A DNA stretch of 64,000 bases from Winogradskya humida. GTDB lineage: Bacteria > Actinomycetota > Actinomycetes > Mycobacteriales > Micromonosporaceae. The notes beneath the pieces were generated by a model. That model was not told where the DNA came from. It searched no databases and saw nothing but the letters and a program-made list of their open reading frames with translations. Numbering within the stretch: position 1 is the first letter of the stretch; every line of letters starts with the position of its first letter. The stretch covers positions 23,999 to 87,998 of the forward strand of contig NZ_BOMN01000136.1 in the NCBI RefSeq assembly GCF_016862215.1. The letters run 5' to 3'. The translations under genes and the position numbers were made by a program. Of this stretch, positions 1 to 8,466 are shown in pieces.

Positions 1-1796
1 TGCTCGGTCACCCGGCCGGCGTCGATGACGACGATCGTGTCGGCGTCGCGGACGGTCGACAGGCGGTGCGCGATGACAAAACTGGTCCGGCCCGCACAGA
101 GACGGGTCATCGCCTGCTGGATCATCAGCTCCGTACGGGTGTCGACGCTGCTCGTGGCCTCGTCCAGGATCAGGATGTCCGGGTCGGCGAGGAATGCCCG
201 GGCGATCGTGAGCAACTGCTTCTGCCCGGTGGAGACGCTGGAGGCATCCTCGTCGAGCACGGTGTCGTACCCGTCGGGCAGCGTGCGGACGAAATCGTCC
301 ACGAAGGCGTCCCTGGCGGCGGCTCGAACGTCCTCATCGGACACATCCTGCCGGCCGTAGGCGATGTTCTCCCGGATCGTGCCGCCGAACAGCCAGGTTT
401 CCTGCAGCACCATGCCGAAACAGGCGCGCACCTCGTCGCGGCTCAGGTCGCGGTAGTCGGTGCCGTCCAGCAGGATCTGACCGTCGTCGATCTCGTAGAA
501 GCGCATGAGCAGGTTCACCAGCGTGGTCTTGCCGCTTCCGGTCGGGCCGACGATGGCGACCTTCTGCCCCGGTGCCACATCGAGGGTCAGGTCCTCGATC
601 AGGGGAGCACCGGGCTCGTACCTGAAGGACACGTTGCGCAGCTCGATCCGGCCGGCCGTCTTCCCCGTGCGGGTCACGGTCGTCGTGGTGGTGCTCTCCT
701 CGGGGGCGTCCAGGAACTCGAAGACGCGCTCCGCGCTGGCGAGGCCCGACTGGATCAGGCCCAGCTGCCCGGCGATCTGGGTGATCGGGGTGGTGAACCG
801 GCGCGAATACTGGATGAACGCCTGCACCGAGCCCAGCGAGACGACGCCGGTGGCGACCTGATAACCGCCCAGCACCGCGATCGTCACATAATTCAAATTG
901 CCGATGAGCAGGACGGCGGGCAGAATCAGCCCGGAGAAGAATTGGGCGTAGAAGCTGGCCCGGCGCAGCTTCTCATTACGTTCGCCGAAACTTTCGATCA
1001 CCGTCGCCCGGCGGCCGAAAGCAAGCATGAGAGCGTGGCCGGAATACGTCTCCTCGGCCAGCGCCGTCAGATGACCGGTGTGCTCCCACTGCGCCGTGAA
1101 ATGCGGCTTGGACCGTTTACCGAAGACGGCCAGCGCCACCATCAGCAGCGGCACGGTGATCAGGGAGACGGCGGCGAGCAGCGGGGAGATCCAGAACATG
1201 ACCACCAGCACCCCGAGCACGGTGAGCACCGCCGTCGGCAGCTGACCGAGCACCTCCTGCAGGGCGACGTTGATGTTGTCGACGTCGTTGGTGGTCCGGC
1301 TGAGGATCTCGCCGTGCGGGTTCCGGTCGAAGTACCGCAGCGGCAGCCGGCCCATCTTCTCCTCGACCGAGCGGCGCAGCCCGTGGATGGTGCGCTGAGT
1401 GATCCCCGCCATCAGGAAGCCCTGGATCCAGCTGAACACGGCGCTCAGCACAAACACCGCCGTGGCCAGGAGCAGAAGCCGCCCGAGGTGGTCGAGATCG
1501 ACGCCGTGGGTCGGGGTGACGTTCATGGTCGAGAGCATGTCGGCCAGCCGGTCGTGGCCCTGCGCGCGCAGGTCGGCCACGGCCTGGTCGCGGCCACCGA
1601 TCTCCGGCAGCTCCCTGCCGATCAGACCGCTGAGCAGCACGTCGGTGGCCAGGCCGAGGATCCACGGCCCGGCGACCAGGGTGCCGACCGACGCGATGGT
1701 GAGCACGACCACGAGCAGCAGCCGCGACCGTTGCGGCCGGAGCCGCGCCGCCAGGCGCGGCAGTGCCGACCGGCGAGGCGGGGTGGACTGGGTCAT
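1..1796 (-). CDS. ABC exporter half-transporter (TM domain plus ATPase), 3' end cut by window edge
   Basis: Type I ABC exporter protein whose last codons lie beyond base 1. Translation from the ATG at 1796 starts MTQSTPPRRSALPRL, followed by an N-terminal membrane domain with hydrophobic helices (for example LLLVVVLTIASVGTLVAG) and then an ATPase domain. The Walker A is GPTGSGKTT, the ABC signature is STGQKQ, the Walker B is ILILDEATSSVD with the catalytic Glu present, and the H-loop is VIAHRLSTV. This is therefore the subunit with a canonical Walker B and switch His. Its start overlaps the stop of the preceding half-transporter by ATGA, so the two are co-translated and probably form a heterodimer. 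Inference: drug or product export for the adjacent biosynthetic genes; the substrate is not shown by the sequence. Confidence 0.93.
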   Translation of the reverse strand, partial: MTQSTPPRRSALPRLAARLRPQRSRLLLVVVLTIASVGTLVAGPWILGLATDVLLSGLIGRELPEIGGRDQAVADLRAQGHDRLADMLSTMNVTPTHGVDLDHLGRLLLLATAVFVLSAVFSWIQGFLMAGITQRTIHGLRRSVEEKMGRLPLRYFDRNPHGEILSRTTNDVDNINVALQEVLGQLPTAVLTVLGVLVVMFWISPLLAAVSLITVPLLMVALAVFGKRSKPHFTAQWEHTGHLTALAEETYSGHALMLAFGRRATVIESFGERNEKLRRASFYAQFFSGLILPAVLLIGNLNYVTIAVLGGYQVATGVVSLGSVQAFIQYSRRFTTPITQIAGQLGLIQSGLASAERVFEFLDAPEESTTTTTVTRTGKTAGRIELRNVSFRYEPGAPLIEDLTLDVAPGQKVAIVGPTGSGKTTLVNLLMRFYEIDDGQILLDGTDYRDLSRDEVRACFGMVLQETWLFGGTIRENIAYGRQDVSDEDVRAAARDAFVDDFVRTLPDGYDTVLDEDASSVSTGQKQLLTIARAFLADPDILILDEATSSVDTRTELMIQQAMTRLCAGRTSFVIAHRLSTVRDADTIVVIDAGRVTE

Positions 1797-3574
1797 GCCG
1801 CGGCCCCTTCGCCGAGCTGGGAAGCGATGATCTCCTGGTACGCCCGGCAGCCGGTCAGCAGCCGCTCATGGGTGCCGACACCGGCGATCCGTCCGGACTC
1901 GAGCACGACGATCTGGTCGGCGTGCATGATCGTGCTGGCCCGCTGGGCGACGATCACCACGGTGGCGCCCCGCGTCTCGGCCCGCAGCTCCGCGCGCAGC
2001 CGGGCGTCGGTGGCAGCGTCCAGGGCGGAGAAGCAGTCGTCGAACAGGTAGAGCCACGGCCGCCGGACCAGGGCGCGCGCGATGGACAACCGCTGCCGCT
2101 GGCCACCTGACAGGTTCGCGCCGCCCCGTTCGACGGGTGCGTCCAGCCCGCCGGGCAGGGCGGCGACAAAATCGCGGGCCTGGGCGGTCTCCAGCGCGCG
2201 CCACAGCTCGTCGTCCGTGGCCTCGGGACGGCCGAACCGCAGGTTGCCGGCCACGGTCCCGGCGAACAGCAGGGCCGTCTGCGGCACCAGGCCGATGCTC
2301 GCTCTCAGGTCGTCGACGGACTGCTCAGGAACGCCGAGCCCGTGTACGAGCACCGTGCCGTCCGTCGCGTCGATGAACCGCGGGATCAGGTTGAGCAGCG
2401 TGGTCTTACCGCTGCCGGTGCCCCCGATGACCGCACTGGTCTGCCCCGGCCGGAACGTCAGCGTCAGATCGCTCACCACCGGACGTTCGCTGCCCGGATA
2501 GCGGAAACTGACCTGCTGGAACTCGACCTTGCCGGCCTGCGTGGACGCGGGTGCCGCGCGCGGGGGCCCGGCGCTCGACGGCATGACCGTGAGGATCTGC
2601 TCGATCCGGTTCGCGGCGGCGGCGGCGCGCGGGATCAGCACGATCACGGTCACCGCGACGACGATGTACGTCAGGATCTGCAGGATGTAGATCAGGAACG
2701 CCGTCATGCTGCCGATCTCCATCGTGCCGTCGCTGACCAGCCGGCCGCCGAACCAGACGACCCCCACGCTGGACACGTTGACGATCCCGAAGATCACCGG
2801 GAGGACCAGCGCGAAGACCCGGTTGGCCCGTAGCCCGGTCGCGGTGATGTCCTCGTTGACGGCGCCGAAGCGGACCCGCTCGGCGTCGGTGCGGCCGAAC
2901 GCACGCGTCACCCGGACCCCGGAGATCTGTTCCCGCAGGACCTGATTGAGCCGGTCGGTCTTCACCTGCACCGCGCGGAACAGCGGGAGCAGGACCACCA
3001 GGGTGACCGCGATGATCGCGACCAGCACCGGCAGTGCCACCACGAGCAGCAGCGACAACTCCCGCCCGGCCCGGACCGCCAGGATCAGCGCGCCGCCGAT
3101 CGTGAAGACGACGCTGATCAGCAGCGTGAGCGACAGCTGCAGGAAGACCTGGAGCTGCTGGACGTCGTTGACCGTGCGGGTGGTCAGCGACGAGACGCCG
3201 AAGCGGTGCAGATCGGCGACCGAGAACGACTGCACCCGGGCGAAGATCGCCGCGCGCAGGTCGGCGCCGACCGTCATGGACACCCGCGACGCCAGGTACA
3301 CCGCCAGCACGGCGACGATGCCCAGGCCCGCGGTGATGACGAGCATCAGGGCACCGGCGCGCCAGATGTAGCCGAGGTCCCCGCCGACCACACCGTCATC
3401 GATGATGTCGGCGTTGAGATTGGGCAGATAAAGATTGCCCGCCGCCTGCGCGGCCATCAGCACGACCACTGCGCTCAAGGCTCGGTAATAGGGACGGATA
3501 TAACGGCGTAACAACCGGGTCAGGGCCGACCAGCCCTTGGATGTTTGCGCTTTTCTGGCGCGTCGCGATTTCAT
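1793..3574 (-). CDS. ABC exporter half-transporter with degenerate nucleotide site
   Basis: 593-residue protein of the usual length for a half-transporter: about 330 residues of six-helix membrane domain, then an ATPase. Walker A is GGTGSGKTT near residue 385 and the signature is LSGGQRQ. The Walker B reads YLFDDCFSALD, with Asp where the catalytic Glu normally sits, and the H-loop is VAQRAST, with Gln for His. This pattern is known from heterodimeric bacterial exporters, where one of the two ATP sites is non-hydrolytic, and the partner encoded next has the intact residues. The ATG at 3574 is the first plausible start; no strong Shine-Dalgarno is evident. The stop overlaps the next start by 4 bp. 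It probably has its own promoter, since a strong hairpin separates it from the upstream MMPL gene. Confidence 0.93.
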   Translation of the reverse strand: MKSRRARKAQTSKGWSALTRLLRRYIRPYYRALSAVVVLMAAQAAGNLYLPNLNADIIDDGVVGGDLGYIWRAGALMLVITAGLGIVAVLAVYLASRVSMTVGADLRAAIFARVQSFSVADLHRFGVSSLTTRTVNDVQQLQVFLQLSLTLLISVVFTIGGALILAVRAGRELSLLLVVALPVLVAIIAVTLVVLLPLFRAVQVKTDRLNQVLREQISGVRVTRAFGRTDAERVRFGAVNEDITATGLRANRVFALVLPVIFGIVNVSSVGVVWFGGRLVSDGTMEIGSMTAFLIYILQILTYIVVAVTVIVLIPRAAAAANRIEQILTVMPSSAGPPRAAPASTQAGKVEFQQVSFRYPGSERPVVSDLTLTFRPGQTSAVIGGTGSGKTTLLNLIPRFIDATDGTVLVHGLGVPEQSVDDLRASIGLVPQTALLFAGTVAGNLRFGRPEATDDELWRALETAQARDFVAALPGGLDAPVERGGANLSGGQRQRLSIARALVRRPWLYLFDDCFSALDAATDARLRAELRAETRGATVVIVAQRASTIMHADQIVVLESGRIAGVGTHERLLTGCRAYQEIIASQLGEGAAA

Positions 3575-3616
3575 GGCAGCGCGGCTCGCTTCATTGTTGT
3601 CGCGAATTGAAGCACG

Positions 3617-3636
3617 CGGGCCGAACGGCCGGCCCG
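3617..3636. promoter_or_regulatory. Inverted repeat upstream of the ABC exporter pair
   Basis: CGGGCC (3617-3622) and GGCCCG (3631-3636) form an inverted repeat in the short gap before the exporter start at 3574. It could be an operator for the exporter genes or a secondary hairpin after the MMPL gene. No clear -10/-35 could be assigned. Confidence 0.25.
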
Positions 3637-3654
3637 TTTACCGTAACCGCGAAA

Positions 3655-3681
3655 GGCGGCGCCGACAATGTCGGCGCCGCC
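3655..3681 (-). terminator. Perfect 13-bp hairpin after the MMPL gene
   Basis: Arms 3655-3667 and 3669-3681 (GGCGGCGCCGACA and its exact complement) flank a single central base, so the loop in RNA would be about 3-5 nt. In the minus-strand direction the stem is followed by TTTC. It lies 60 bp after the MMPL stop and before the ABC exporter genes, the right place for a terminator of the MMPL transcript. Confidence 0.75.
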
Positions 3682-3740
3682 CCGTTCAAGTGCATTAATT
3701 GCCCCGCTGTTCGACTGGCTTTTCTCGCAGTTGAACAGCC

Positions 3741-5975
3741 TCACCCCTTGACGGGGTGCTCCGTGGACTCCTCGGCGACGGCCGGCTCAGACTTCGACTC
3801 AGATTCAGATTCAGATTCCGGCTCCGGCTCCGGCTCTGACGCCGGCTTTTCTGTGGCGGAGGCCGGCTCGTCCGATGACGGGAGCTTCTCGCGGGAGGGC
3901 CACCAGCTCTTGTCGCCGATGGTCAGGATCGAGGCGGGGACGAGCACCGTGCGTACGAGCAGCGTGTCGAGCAGAACGCCCAGCGCGACCGCACTGCCCA
4001 CCTCGGTCAGCTGAACGCTGGGCAGCTGTGCCAGCGCGGCGAACGTCGCGGCGAGCACGACCCCGGCCGCGGTGATGACGCCACCGGTGACACTGAGCCC
4101 CCGCAGCGTGCCCCGCTTCGTGCCGAGGTGACGCGACTCCTCCCGGATCCGGGCCGCCAGGAAGATGTTGTAGTCGACGCCGAGCGCAACCAGGAACACG
4201 AAGATGTAGATGGGGATGCTGGGGTCGATGCCGTCGAAGCCGAACGCGTCCTTCCACAGCAGACTGGCGAGCCCGAACGACGCGGCGAAGCTGAGCGCGG
4301 TCGTGACCACCAGGACGATCGGGGCGACCACCGCCCGCAGCAGCAGACCGATGACGATCAGGATCACGAGCAGCACGAGCGGGATGACCACGGTGGCGTC
4401 GTGCCGGGCCTGCTGCTCGGAGTCGTACTGGACGGCGGGGAAGCCGCCCACGAGCGCCTTGGGGGCGCTGCTGTCCAGCTCCGAACGCAGCTGTTTGATC
4501 GTGTCCCAGGCCTTGTCGCCGAACGGGGTGACGGACAGGACCACCGAGAAGCTGGAGTAGCCCTGCACCGCGGGGCCGGCCTCGACCGAGCTGACATTCG
4601 GCGTGCCCCGGGCGGTGGTCTCGGTCGCGGCTGCCTCGTCCGGCGGGGTGAGGATCACCAGCGGGTAGCTGATGCCGACCGGGAAGTGCTGGCTGATCAG
4701 GCGGGTGCCGACGACGCTGCCAGGGTTGCCCTTGACGTTGTTCAGCGGGTCACTGTTGAAGTTCAGTGCGAACAGGCCGGCACAGGCAGCGATCAGCAGC
4801 ACCACGGAGATCGCGGTGACCGGGGCGGGACGACGGGCGACGCCGTTGCCGATCCGGGCCCAGAACCGCGACTCCTCGTGCCCGCCCTTGCCCTCGCGGG
4901 GGACGCGGGGCCAGAACGCGACACGGCCGAAGATCAGCAGCAGGGCCGGGTAGAACGTCACCTCGGCCACCAGGGCGGCCAGGACACCCACGACACCGAC
5001 CGGGCCGAGGCCGCGTACGGCACCGGAGCCGGCCGCCAGCAGGCAGAGCATCGCGGCGACGACCGTGCCCGCGGAGGCGAGCAGGGTGGGCAGCGTGCGG
5101 CGCAGAGCGACGCTCATGGCGTCCTCCGGCAGCGCGTGCAACGACAGCTCTTCTCGATACCGGTGCGTGAGCAGCAACGCGTAGTCGGTACCGGCGCCGA
5201 AGACGAGCACGATGAGGATGGACGTCGACAACGAGCTGATCGTGAGGCCGGCGCTGGCGAGTCCGTGCGCCCCCGCCTGTGCCACCACGACCGCTCCCCC
5301 GGCGCCGATCAGCGGCAGGGCCCACAGCACCGGGCTGCGATAGACCAGCAGCAGCACGATCCCGACGATGATCACCGCGGACAGCAGCAGACCCGTCTCG
5401 GTCTCGTTACCGCTGTCGGTGGTCGCCGCCGCCGCGCCCGTCACCGCGACCTGCAGGCCGCTCGTCGAGGCGGTCGCCTTGTCGAGCGCGTCCCGGACCG
5501 CTTTCACGGCCGCCGCGTCGTCGTCGGTGATGTCCTGCTGGGGGGCGGTGACACCGGTCCCGAAGACGGCGGCCTGCTTGTCGTCCGACACCGTGACGTC
5601 GCCCGGGGCGGTCAGCCCGGCGGTCGTACCGACCAGACCCGCGACGGCCGTGCGGGCCGCGGCGATAACCGTCGAGTCCTGCTCGGTCAGGCCGGTCTTG
5701 CGCTCGAAGATGATGACCATGTCATCGGTCTGCGGTTCACCCTTGCCACCGGCGGCGGCCTCCTCGATCTCGGCGACCTTGGTCGACGAGGCCGAGTGCG
5801 GCAGGTAGGCCGCGGGCGTGTCGTTGGTGGCCTTGGAGAGACCACCGGCTACCGGGTTGAGCAGCACGATCATCACGAACCAGAGGATCGCCACCGGCCA
5901 GCGCAGCCGGCGTATCAGCACGGCGAACCGGTCGGTCGAGCTCGCACGGCGTCGCCGGCGGGTGAACAAGGGCAT
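3741..5975 (-). CDS. MMPL/RND-family membrane transporter
   Basis: 744-residue member of the MMPL (mycobacterial membrane protein large) branch of the RND superfamily, proton-driven exporters of lipids and antibiotics; actinomycete antibiotic clusters often carry one (ActII-3 type). It has a basic N-terminus (MPLFTRRRRR), a first helix, a periplasmic domain of about 150 residues and a bundle of helices, then a second copy of the same layout. The family Asp-Tyr pairs for proton coupling are visible as GAGTDYALLL and LGVDYNIFL. The tail from about residue 700 is very acidic (Glu-Pro and Glu-Ser repeats). The ATG at 5975 has AGGGAG six bases upstream. Role in export or self-resistance is inferred from context. 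Confidence 0.9.
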   Translation of the reverse strand: MPLFTRRRRRASSTDRFAVLIRRLRWPVAILWFVMIVLLNPVAGGLSKATNDTPAAYLPHSASSTKVAEIEEAAAGGKGEPQTDDMVIIFERKTGLTEQDSTVIAAARTAVAGLVGTTAGLTAPGDVTVSDDKQAAVFGTGVTAPQQDITDDDAAAVKAVRDALDKATASTSGLQVAVTGAAAATTDSGNETETGLLLSAVIIVGIVLLLVYRSPVLWALPLIGAGGAVVVAQAGAHGLASAGLTISSLSTSILIVLVFGAGTDYALLLTHRYREELSLHALPEDAMSVALRRTLPTLLASAGTVVAAMLCLLAAGSGAVRGLGPVGVVGVLAALVAEVTFYPALLLIFGRVAFWPRVPREGKGGHEESRFWARIGNGVARRPAPVTAISVVLLIAACAGLFALNFNSDPLNNVKGNPGSVVGTRLISQHFPVGISYPLVILTPPDEAAATETTARGTPNVSSVEAGPAVQGYSSFSVVLSVTPFGDKAWDTIKQLRSELDSSAPKALVGGFPAVQYDSEQQARHDATVVIPLVLLVILIVIGLLLRAVVAPIVLVVTTALSFAASFGLASLLWKDAFGFDGIDPSIPIYIFVFLVALGVDYNIFLAARIREESRHLGTKRGTLRGLSVTGGVITAAGVVLAATFAALAQLPSVQLTEVGSAVALGVLLDTLLVRTVLVPASILTIGDKSWWPSREKLPSSDEPASATEKPASEPEPEPESESESESKSEPAVAEESTEHPVKG
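3802..3837 (+). repeat. Tandem hexamers in the MMPL tail (GATTCA and GGCTCC units)
   Basis: Six consecutive hexamers: GATTCA, GATTCA, GATTCC, GGCTCC, GGCTCC, GGCTCT. They encode the Glu-Pro/Glu-Ser tail of the MMPL protein on the minus strand. Slippage by whole units would keep the frame, so tail length may vary between strains. Confidence 0.7.
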
Positions 5976-6098
5976 CGCGGACTCCCTGAAATGGAGGCGG
6001 TGTGGTCAGGAGAAGCCCCGACCCGGCGCCGAGGCCGACTTCTCACCGCAAAGGGGTACACCCTGGACGCCGGTCGGGCAACCGGTGCGGGGCCGGTC

Positions 6099-6119
6099 GG
6101 GTACCCCCGCGGCGTACCC
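6099..6119. promoter_or_regulatory. GGGTAC-N9-GTACCC inverted repeat
   Basis: GGGTAC at 6099-6104 and GTACCC at 6114-6119 flank 9 bp, about 125 bp upstream of the MMPL start. A related GGGT-AC-ACCC palindrome lies at 6054-6063, closer to the gene. These are possible binding sites for a repressor of the pump; no cognate regulator can be named. Confidence 0.3.
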
Positions 6120-6213
6120 TCCAGCCCGTGGTTGGTCGCCTGGATCTGCTTACCGCACAACGGTTTCATGATCGATCGACGCGGTCCACGTGTTCAACTG
6201 CGACCGGTCAAGT

Positions 6214-6229
6214 GTGGGGCTAGACCCAC
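6214..6229. promoter_or_regulatory. Operator candidate, copy A: GTGGGGCTAGACCCAC
   Basis: A 16-bp near-perfect palindrome of form GTGGGnCTAGnCCCAC. The same palindrome is found at 8365-8380, the only other copy I noticed. This copy lies 175 bp upstream of the kinase start and 238 bp upstream of the MMPL start, so it could act on either. The neighbouring LuxR-type response regulator is the obvious candidate binder (inference). Confidence 0.55.
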
Positions 6230-6268
6230 CCCGGGACGCGAAATCGCGGGGTCTGGGCCCACCTGCCA

Positions 6269-6289
6269 GGGGAGCTAGCCGGATACCGG
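6269..6289 (+). repeat. 21-bp direct repeat, copy A
   Basis: GGGGAGCTAGC followed by C and GGATACCGG. It matches the copy at 8388-8408 at 20 of 21 positions and also follows a CCCAC half-site six bases upstream. It lies between the palindrome and the kinase start and is probably part of a shared promoter or operator module. Confidence 0.55.
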
Positions 6290-6404
6290 CTGCCGGGCCG
6301 CGGCCGTAGATTCGAGCCGCCGGCCGACCGGGGGGTGAAGCCACCTCCACCATATGTATCCCGCCGGGCTGGCACAATGAACTTCGCAACGAGAGGACAG
6401 CCGC

Positions 6405-7730
6405 ATGAGAGTGCCCGTCGGCGGCAACCCCCTGCGCTGGGGTGCCGAGATCGCGCTCGGGCTGTACCGGTCCGTCGTCCTGACCCTGCTCACCGTGCTC
6501 CTCCCGACCGTCGCCGGGTTCGTCGGCTTCGGCGGTTCGCTGGTGGCCTACTCCTGGACCAAGGGCTCGACAGCACCCCTCGCCGTCCGCGCGCTCGCGT
6601 CGCTCGGCGAGACCCTGGTGATCGTCGTGTGGATCGCCGCGGGCGTCTGGATGGTGCACCTGCTGACCAGCAGGCAGCTGGCCCAGGCCGCGCGGCGGGT
6701 CACGCGGCGCTGGCTTGCTCTGGAGCTCGAGGTCAGTTACCGGCCCGTGTTCCCGGTGACCCGGATGGCCACCGGCTACTGGTGGGACGGCGTCGAGTAC
6801 CAGAAGTCCGAGCGGGAGGCGCGCCGCCGGGCCCGGATGCAGGCCCGCTTCCACGACCCGCAGCTGCACTGGGACGGGTTGTGGGGCGTCGTCGCGGGGG
6901 TGACCGTGCTGCCGGTCGCGGCCCTGCCGCCGCTCGCGGTGGCCGGCGGCGGCTATCTGATCGCGGCCCGCGGCCTGCCCCTGCCGGGGGTCGCCGCGAT
7001 CGTCGCCGGTCTCGCCGCCGCCCCGTTCGCGTGGCGGGTGCTGCGGCCCGTGGCGGTCCGGTTCCTCGGCACGACCCCGCAGTCGCTGTTCGGCCGGCGG
7101 GTCCGGCAGCTGGAAGCCATCCGGGCCGACCAGACCCAGGCCCAGGTCGCGGAGCTGGAGCGGATCGAGCGGGGGCTGCACGACGGGGCCCAGGCACGGA
7201 TCGTCGCGATGGGCATGGCCATGCAGGTCGCCGAGCGGATGGTCGACACCGATCCCGCCGCCGCGAAGGCGATCCTCGCCGACGCCCGGGCGACCTCGGC
7301 CGCCGCGCTCGCCGAGCTCCGTTCGCTGGTCCGGGGCATCAATCCGCCCGTGCTGGCCGAGCGGGGCCTGGTCGACGCCGTCCGGGCGCTGGCGCTCGAC
7401 GCGCCGGTCGAGGTCACCGTGCACAGCGAGGTGCCGTCCCGGGTGGAGCGCCCGGTCGAGTCGGCCGTGTACTTCGCCGTCGCGGAACTGCTCACCAACG
7501 TCGCGAAACACGCCCACGCCACCGAGGTACGCATCGAACTCGTCTACCGGTCGCGGACGCTCACCGCGACCGTCACCGACAACGGCGCCGGCGGGGCCGC
7601 CGCGGCGGCGGGGTCCGGACTGAGCGGGATCGAGCGCCGCGTGAAAGCATTCGACGGCCGGTTGCTCATCACCAGTCCCGCCGGCGGCCCTACTCACATC
7701 ACCGTGGCGGTACCGTGCGCATTGTCGTAG
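6405..7730 (+). CDS. Sensor histidine kinase, DesK/NarL type
   Basis: 441-residue membrane sensor kinase. The N-terminal half has hydrophobic segments near residues 14-45, 52-80 and 165-210 with little extracytoplasmic sequence, so it may sense the membrane or a lipophilic compound. The HisKA_3 dimerisation helix ERGLHDGAQARIVAMG carries the phospho-acceptor His259. The HATPase domain follows, with N-box ELLTNVAKHAH, VTDNGAGG and GLSGIERRV. The ATG at 6405 is preceded by GAGAGGAC seven bases upstream. The 3' end overlaps the response regulator gene by 16 bp, so the pair is translationally coupled. Its place between a pump gene and an ABC gene suggests control of export or resistance. Confidence 0.92.
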   Translation: MRVPVGGNPLRWGAEIALGLYRSVVLTLLTVLLPTVAGFVGFGGSLVAYSWTKGSTAPLAVRALASLGETLVIVVWIAAGVWMVHLLTSRQLAQAARRVTRRWLALELEVSYRPVFPVTRMATGYWWDGVEYQKSEREARRRARMQARFHDPQLHWDGLWGVVAGVTVLPVAALPPLAVAGGGYLIAARGLPLPGVAAIVAGLAAAPFAWRVLRPVAVRFLGTTPQSLFGRRVRQLEAIRADQTQAQVAELERIERGLHDGAQARIVAMGMAMQVAERMVDTDPAAAKAILADARATSAAALAELRSLVRGINPPVLAERGLVDAVRALALDAPVEVTVHSEVPSRVERPVESAVYFAVAELLTNVAKHAHATEVRIELVYRSRTLTATVTDNGAGGAAAAAGSGLSGIERRVKAFDGRLLITSPAGGPTHITVAVPCALS

Positions 7731-8374
7731 CCGAGGATCTGTTTCTGCTGCGTGACGGGATGGTTCGGCTGGTCGAGGCGTACGGGCACACCGTCGTCGC
7801 GGCCGTCGACTCCGGACCGGCAACCCTGGAGGCCCTGCTCAGCACTCGGCCGGACGCGGCGATCGTCGACGTCCGGCTGCCACCGACGTTCTCCGACGAG
7901 GGGCTCAAGGCGGCACTCGCCGCTCGCCAGGTGATACCCGGGTTGCCGGTGCTCATCCTGTCGCAGCACGTGGAGCAGCTCTATGCACGCGAGCTGCTCG
8001 CCGACGGGCACGGCGGCGTCGGCTACCAGCTGAAGGACCGCGTCCTCGACGCCGACCAGTTCATGGACGCCCTGGACCGGGTCGCGGGTGGCGGCACGGC
8101 CCTCGACCCGACGGTGGTCGCGAAACTCCTGGGCCGGCCGGTCCGCGCCGATCCCCTGGCCACCCTGACCGAGCGGGAACGCTCGGTGCTCGCCCTGATG
8201 GCCGAGGGCCTGTCCAACACGGCGATCGCGGGCAAGCTGTTCCTCAGCGAGGGCGCGATCAGCAAATACACGACCACGATCTTCGCCAAGCTCGGCCTGG
8301 CCGGCGACGAGGACACCAACCGCCGCGTCCGGGCCGTGCTGACTTATCTCGACGCGGGCGCCGGGTGGGCCTAG
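7715..8374 (+). CDS. LuxR/NarL-family response regulator
   Basis: 219-residue response regulator using the GTG at 7715, chosen because MRIVVAEDLFLLRDG is the expected first beta strand and acidic pair (Glu7, Asp8) of a receiver domain and no better start lies upstream in frame. The phospho-acceptor is Asp52 in DAAIVDVRLPP. The C-terminal LuxR helix-turn-helix spans about residues 148-205 (TLTERERSVLALMAEGLSN, then ISKYTTTIFAKLGL). It overlaps the kinase gene by 16 bp and is its cognate partner. Its stop codon lies inside the second copy of the 16-bp palindrome, which suggests that it controls the following ABC gene and perhaps its own operon. Confidence 0.92.
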   Translation: MRIVVAEDLFLLRDGMVRLVEAYGHTVVAAVDSGPATLEALLSTRPDAAIVDVRLPPTFSDEGLKAALAARQVIPGLPVLILSQHVEQLYARELLADGHGGVGYQLKDRVLDADQFMDALDRVAGGGTALDPTVVAKLLGRPVRADPLATLTERERSVLALMAEGLSNTAIAGKLFLSEGAISKYTTTIFAKLGLAGDEDTNRRVRAVLTYLDAGAGWA

Positions 8375-8380
8375 ACCCAC
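8365..8380. promoter_or_regulatory. Operator candidate, copy B: GTGGGCCTAGACCCAC
   Basis: Second copy of the GTGGGnCTAGnCCCAC palindrome, differing from copy A at one central base. It overlaps the stop codon (8372-8374) of the response regulator gene and lies 87 bp upstream of the ABC ATPase start. Confidence 0.55.
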
Positions 8381-8387
8381 ACTATTC

Positions 8388-8408
8388 GGGGAGCTAGCAG
8401 GATACCGG
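8388..8408 (+). repeat. 21-bp direct repeat, copy B, and leader of the ABC gene
   Basis: GGGGAGCTAGC, then A, then GGATACCGG, seven bases after palindrome copy B. Downstream, GGTAT (8436-8440) and ATACC (8447-8451) form a further small inverted repeat just before the ribosome binding site. The same two-part arrangement stands upstream of the kinase gene, so this is likely a promoter/operator for the ABC gene. Confidence 0.5.
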
Positions 8409-8466
8409 GCAGCGAGGCCCAAAACGTACCGTCTTGGTATCAGCCAATACCGAGAAGGGACCGGCC

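Larger units (their letters stand above)
5976..6404. promoter_or_regulatory. Divergent intergenic region between MMPL and histidine kinase genes
   Basis: 429 bp without a convincing gene, which must hold the promoters for the leftward MMPL gene and the rightward kinase gene. It contains GGGT-AC-ACCC (6054-6063), a GGGTAC/GTACCC inverted repeat (6099-6119), a 16-bp palindrome (6214-6229) and one copy of a 21-bp direct repeat (6269-6289). A possible -10 TAGATT lies at 6307-6312 for the kinase. Frames open across this stretch on both strands have no recognisable protein content. Confidence 0.6.

Noticed and set aside
3802..3837. Hexamer run as a possible CRISPR or phase-variation repeat
   Set aside because: Only six short units without spacers, inside a coding tail; whole-unit slippage keeps the frame, so it is a simple-sequence acidic tail rather than an array or on/off switch.
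6335..7714. Long upstream extension of the response regulator frame from 6335
   Set aside because: The extension is the out-of-frame reading of the kinase gene. The receiver domain begins exactly at the GTG at 7715.
6150..7823. 557-residue minus-strand frame across the kinase gene
   Set aside because: Low-complexity Arg/Pro/Gly content and no ribosome binding site; the plus-strand kinase has all family motifs in the same place.
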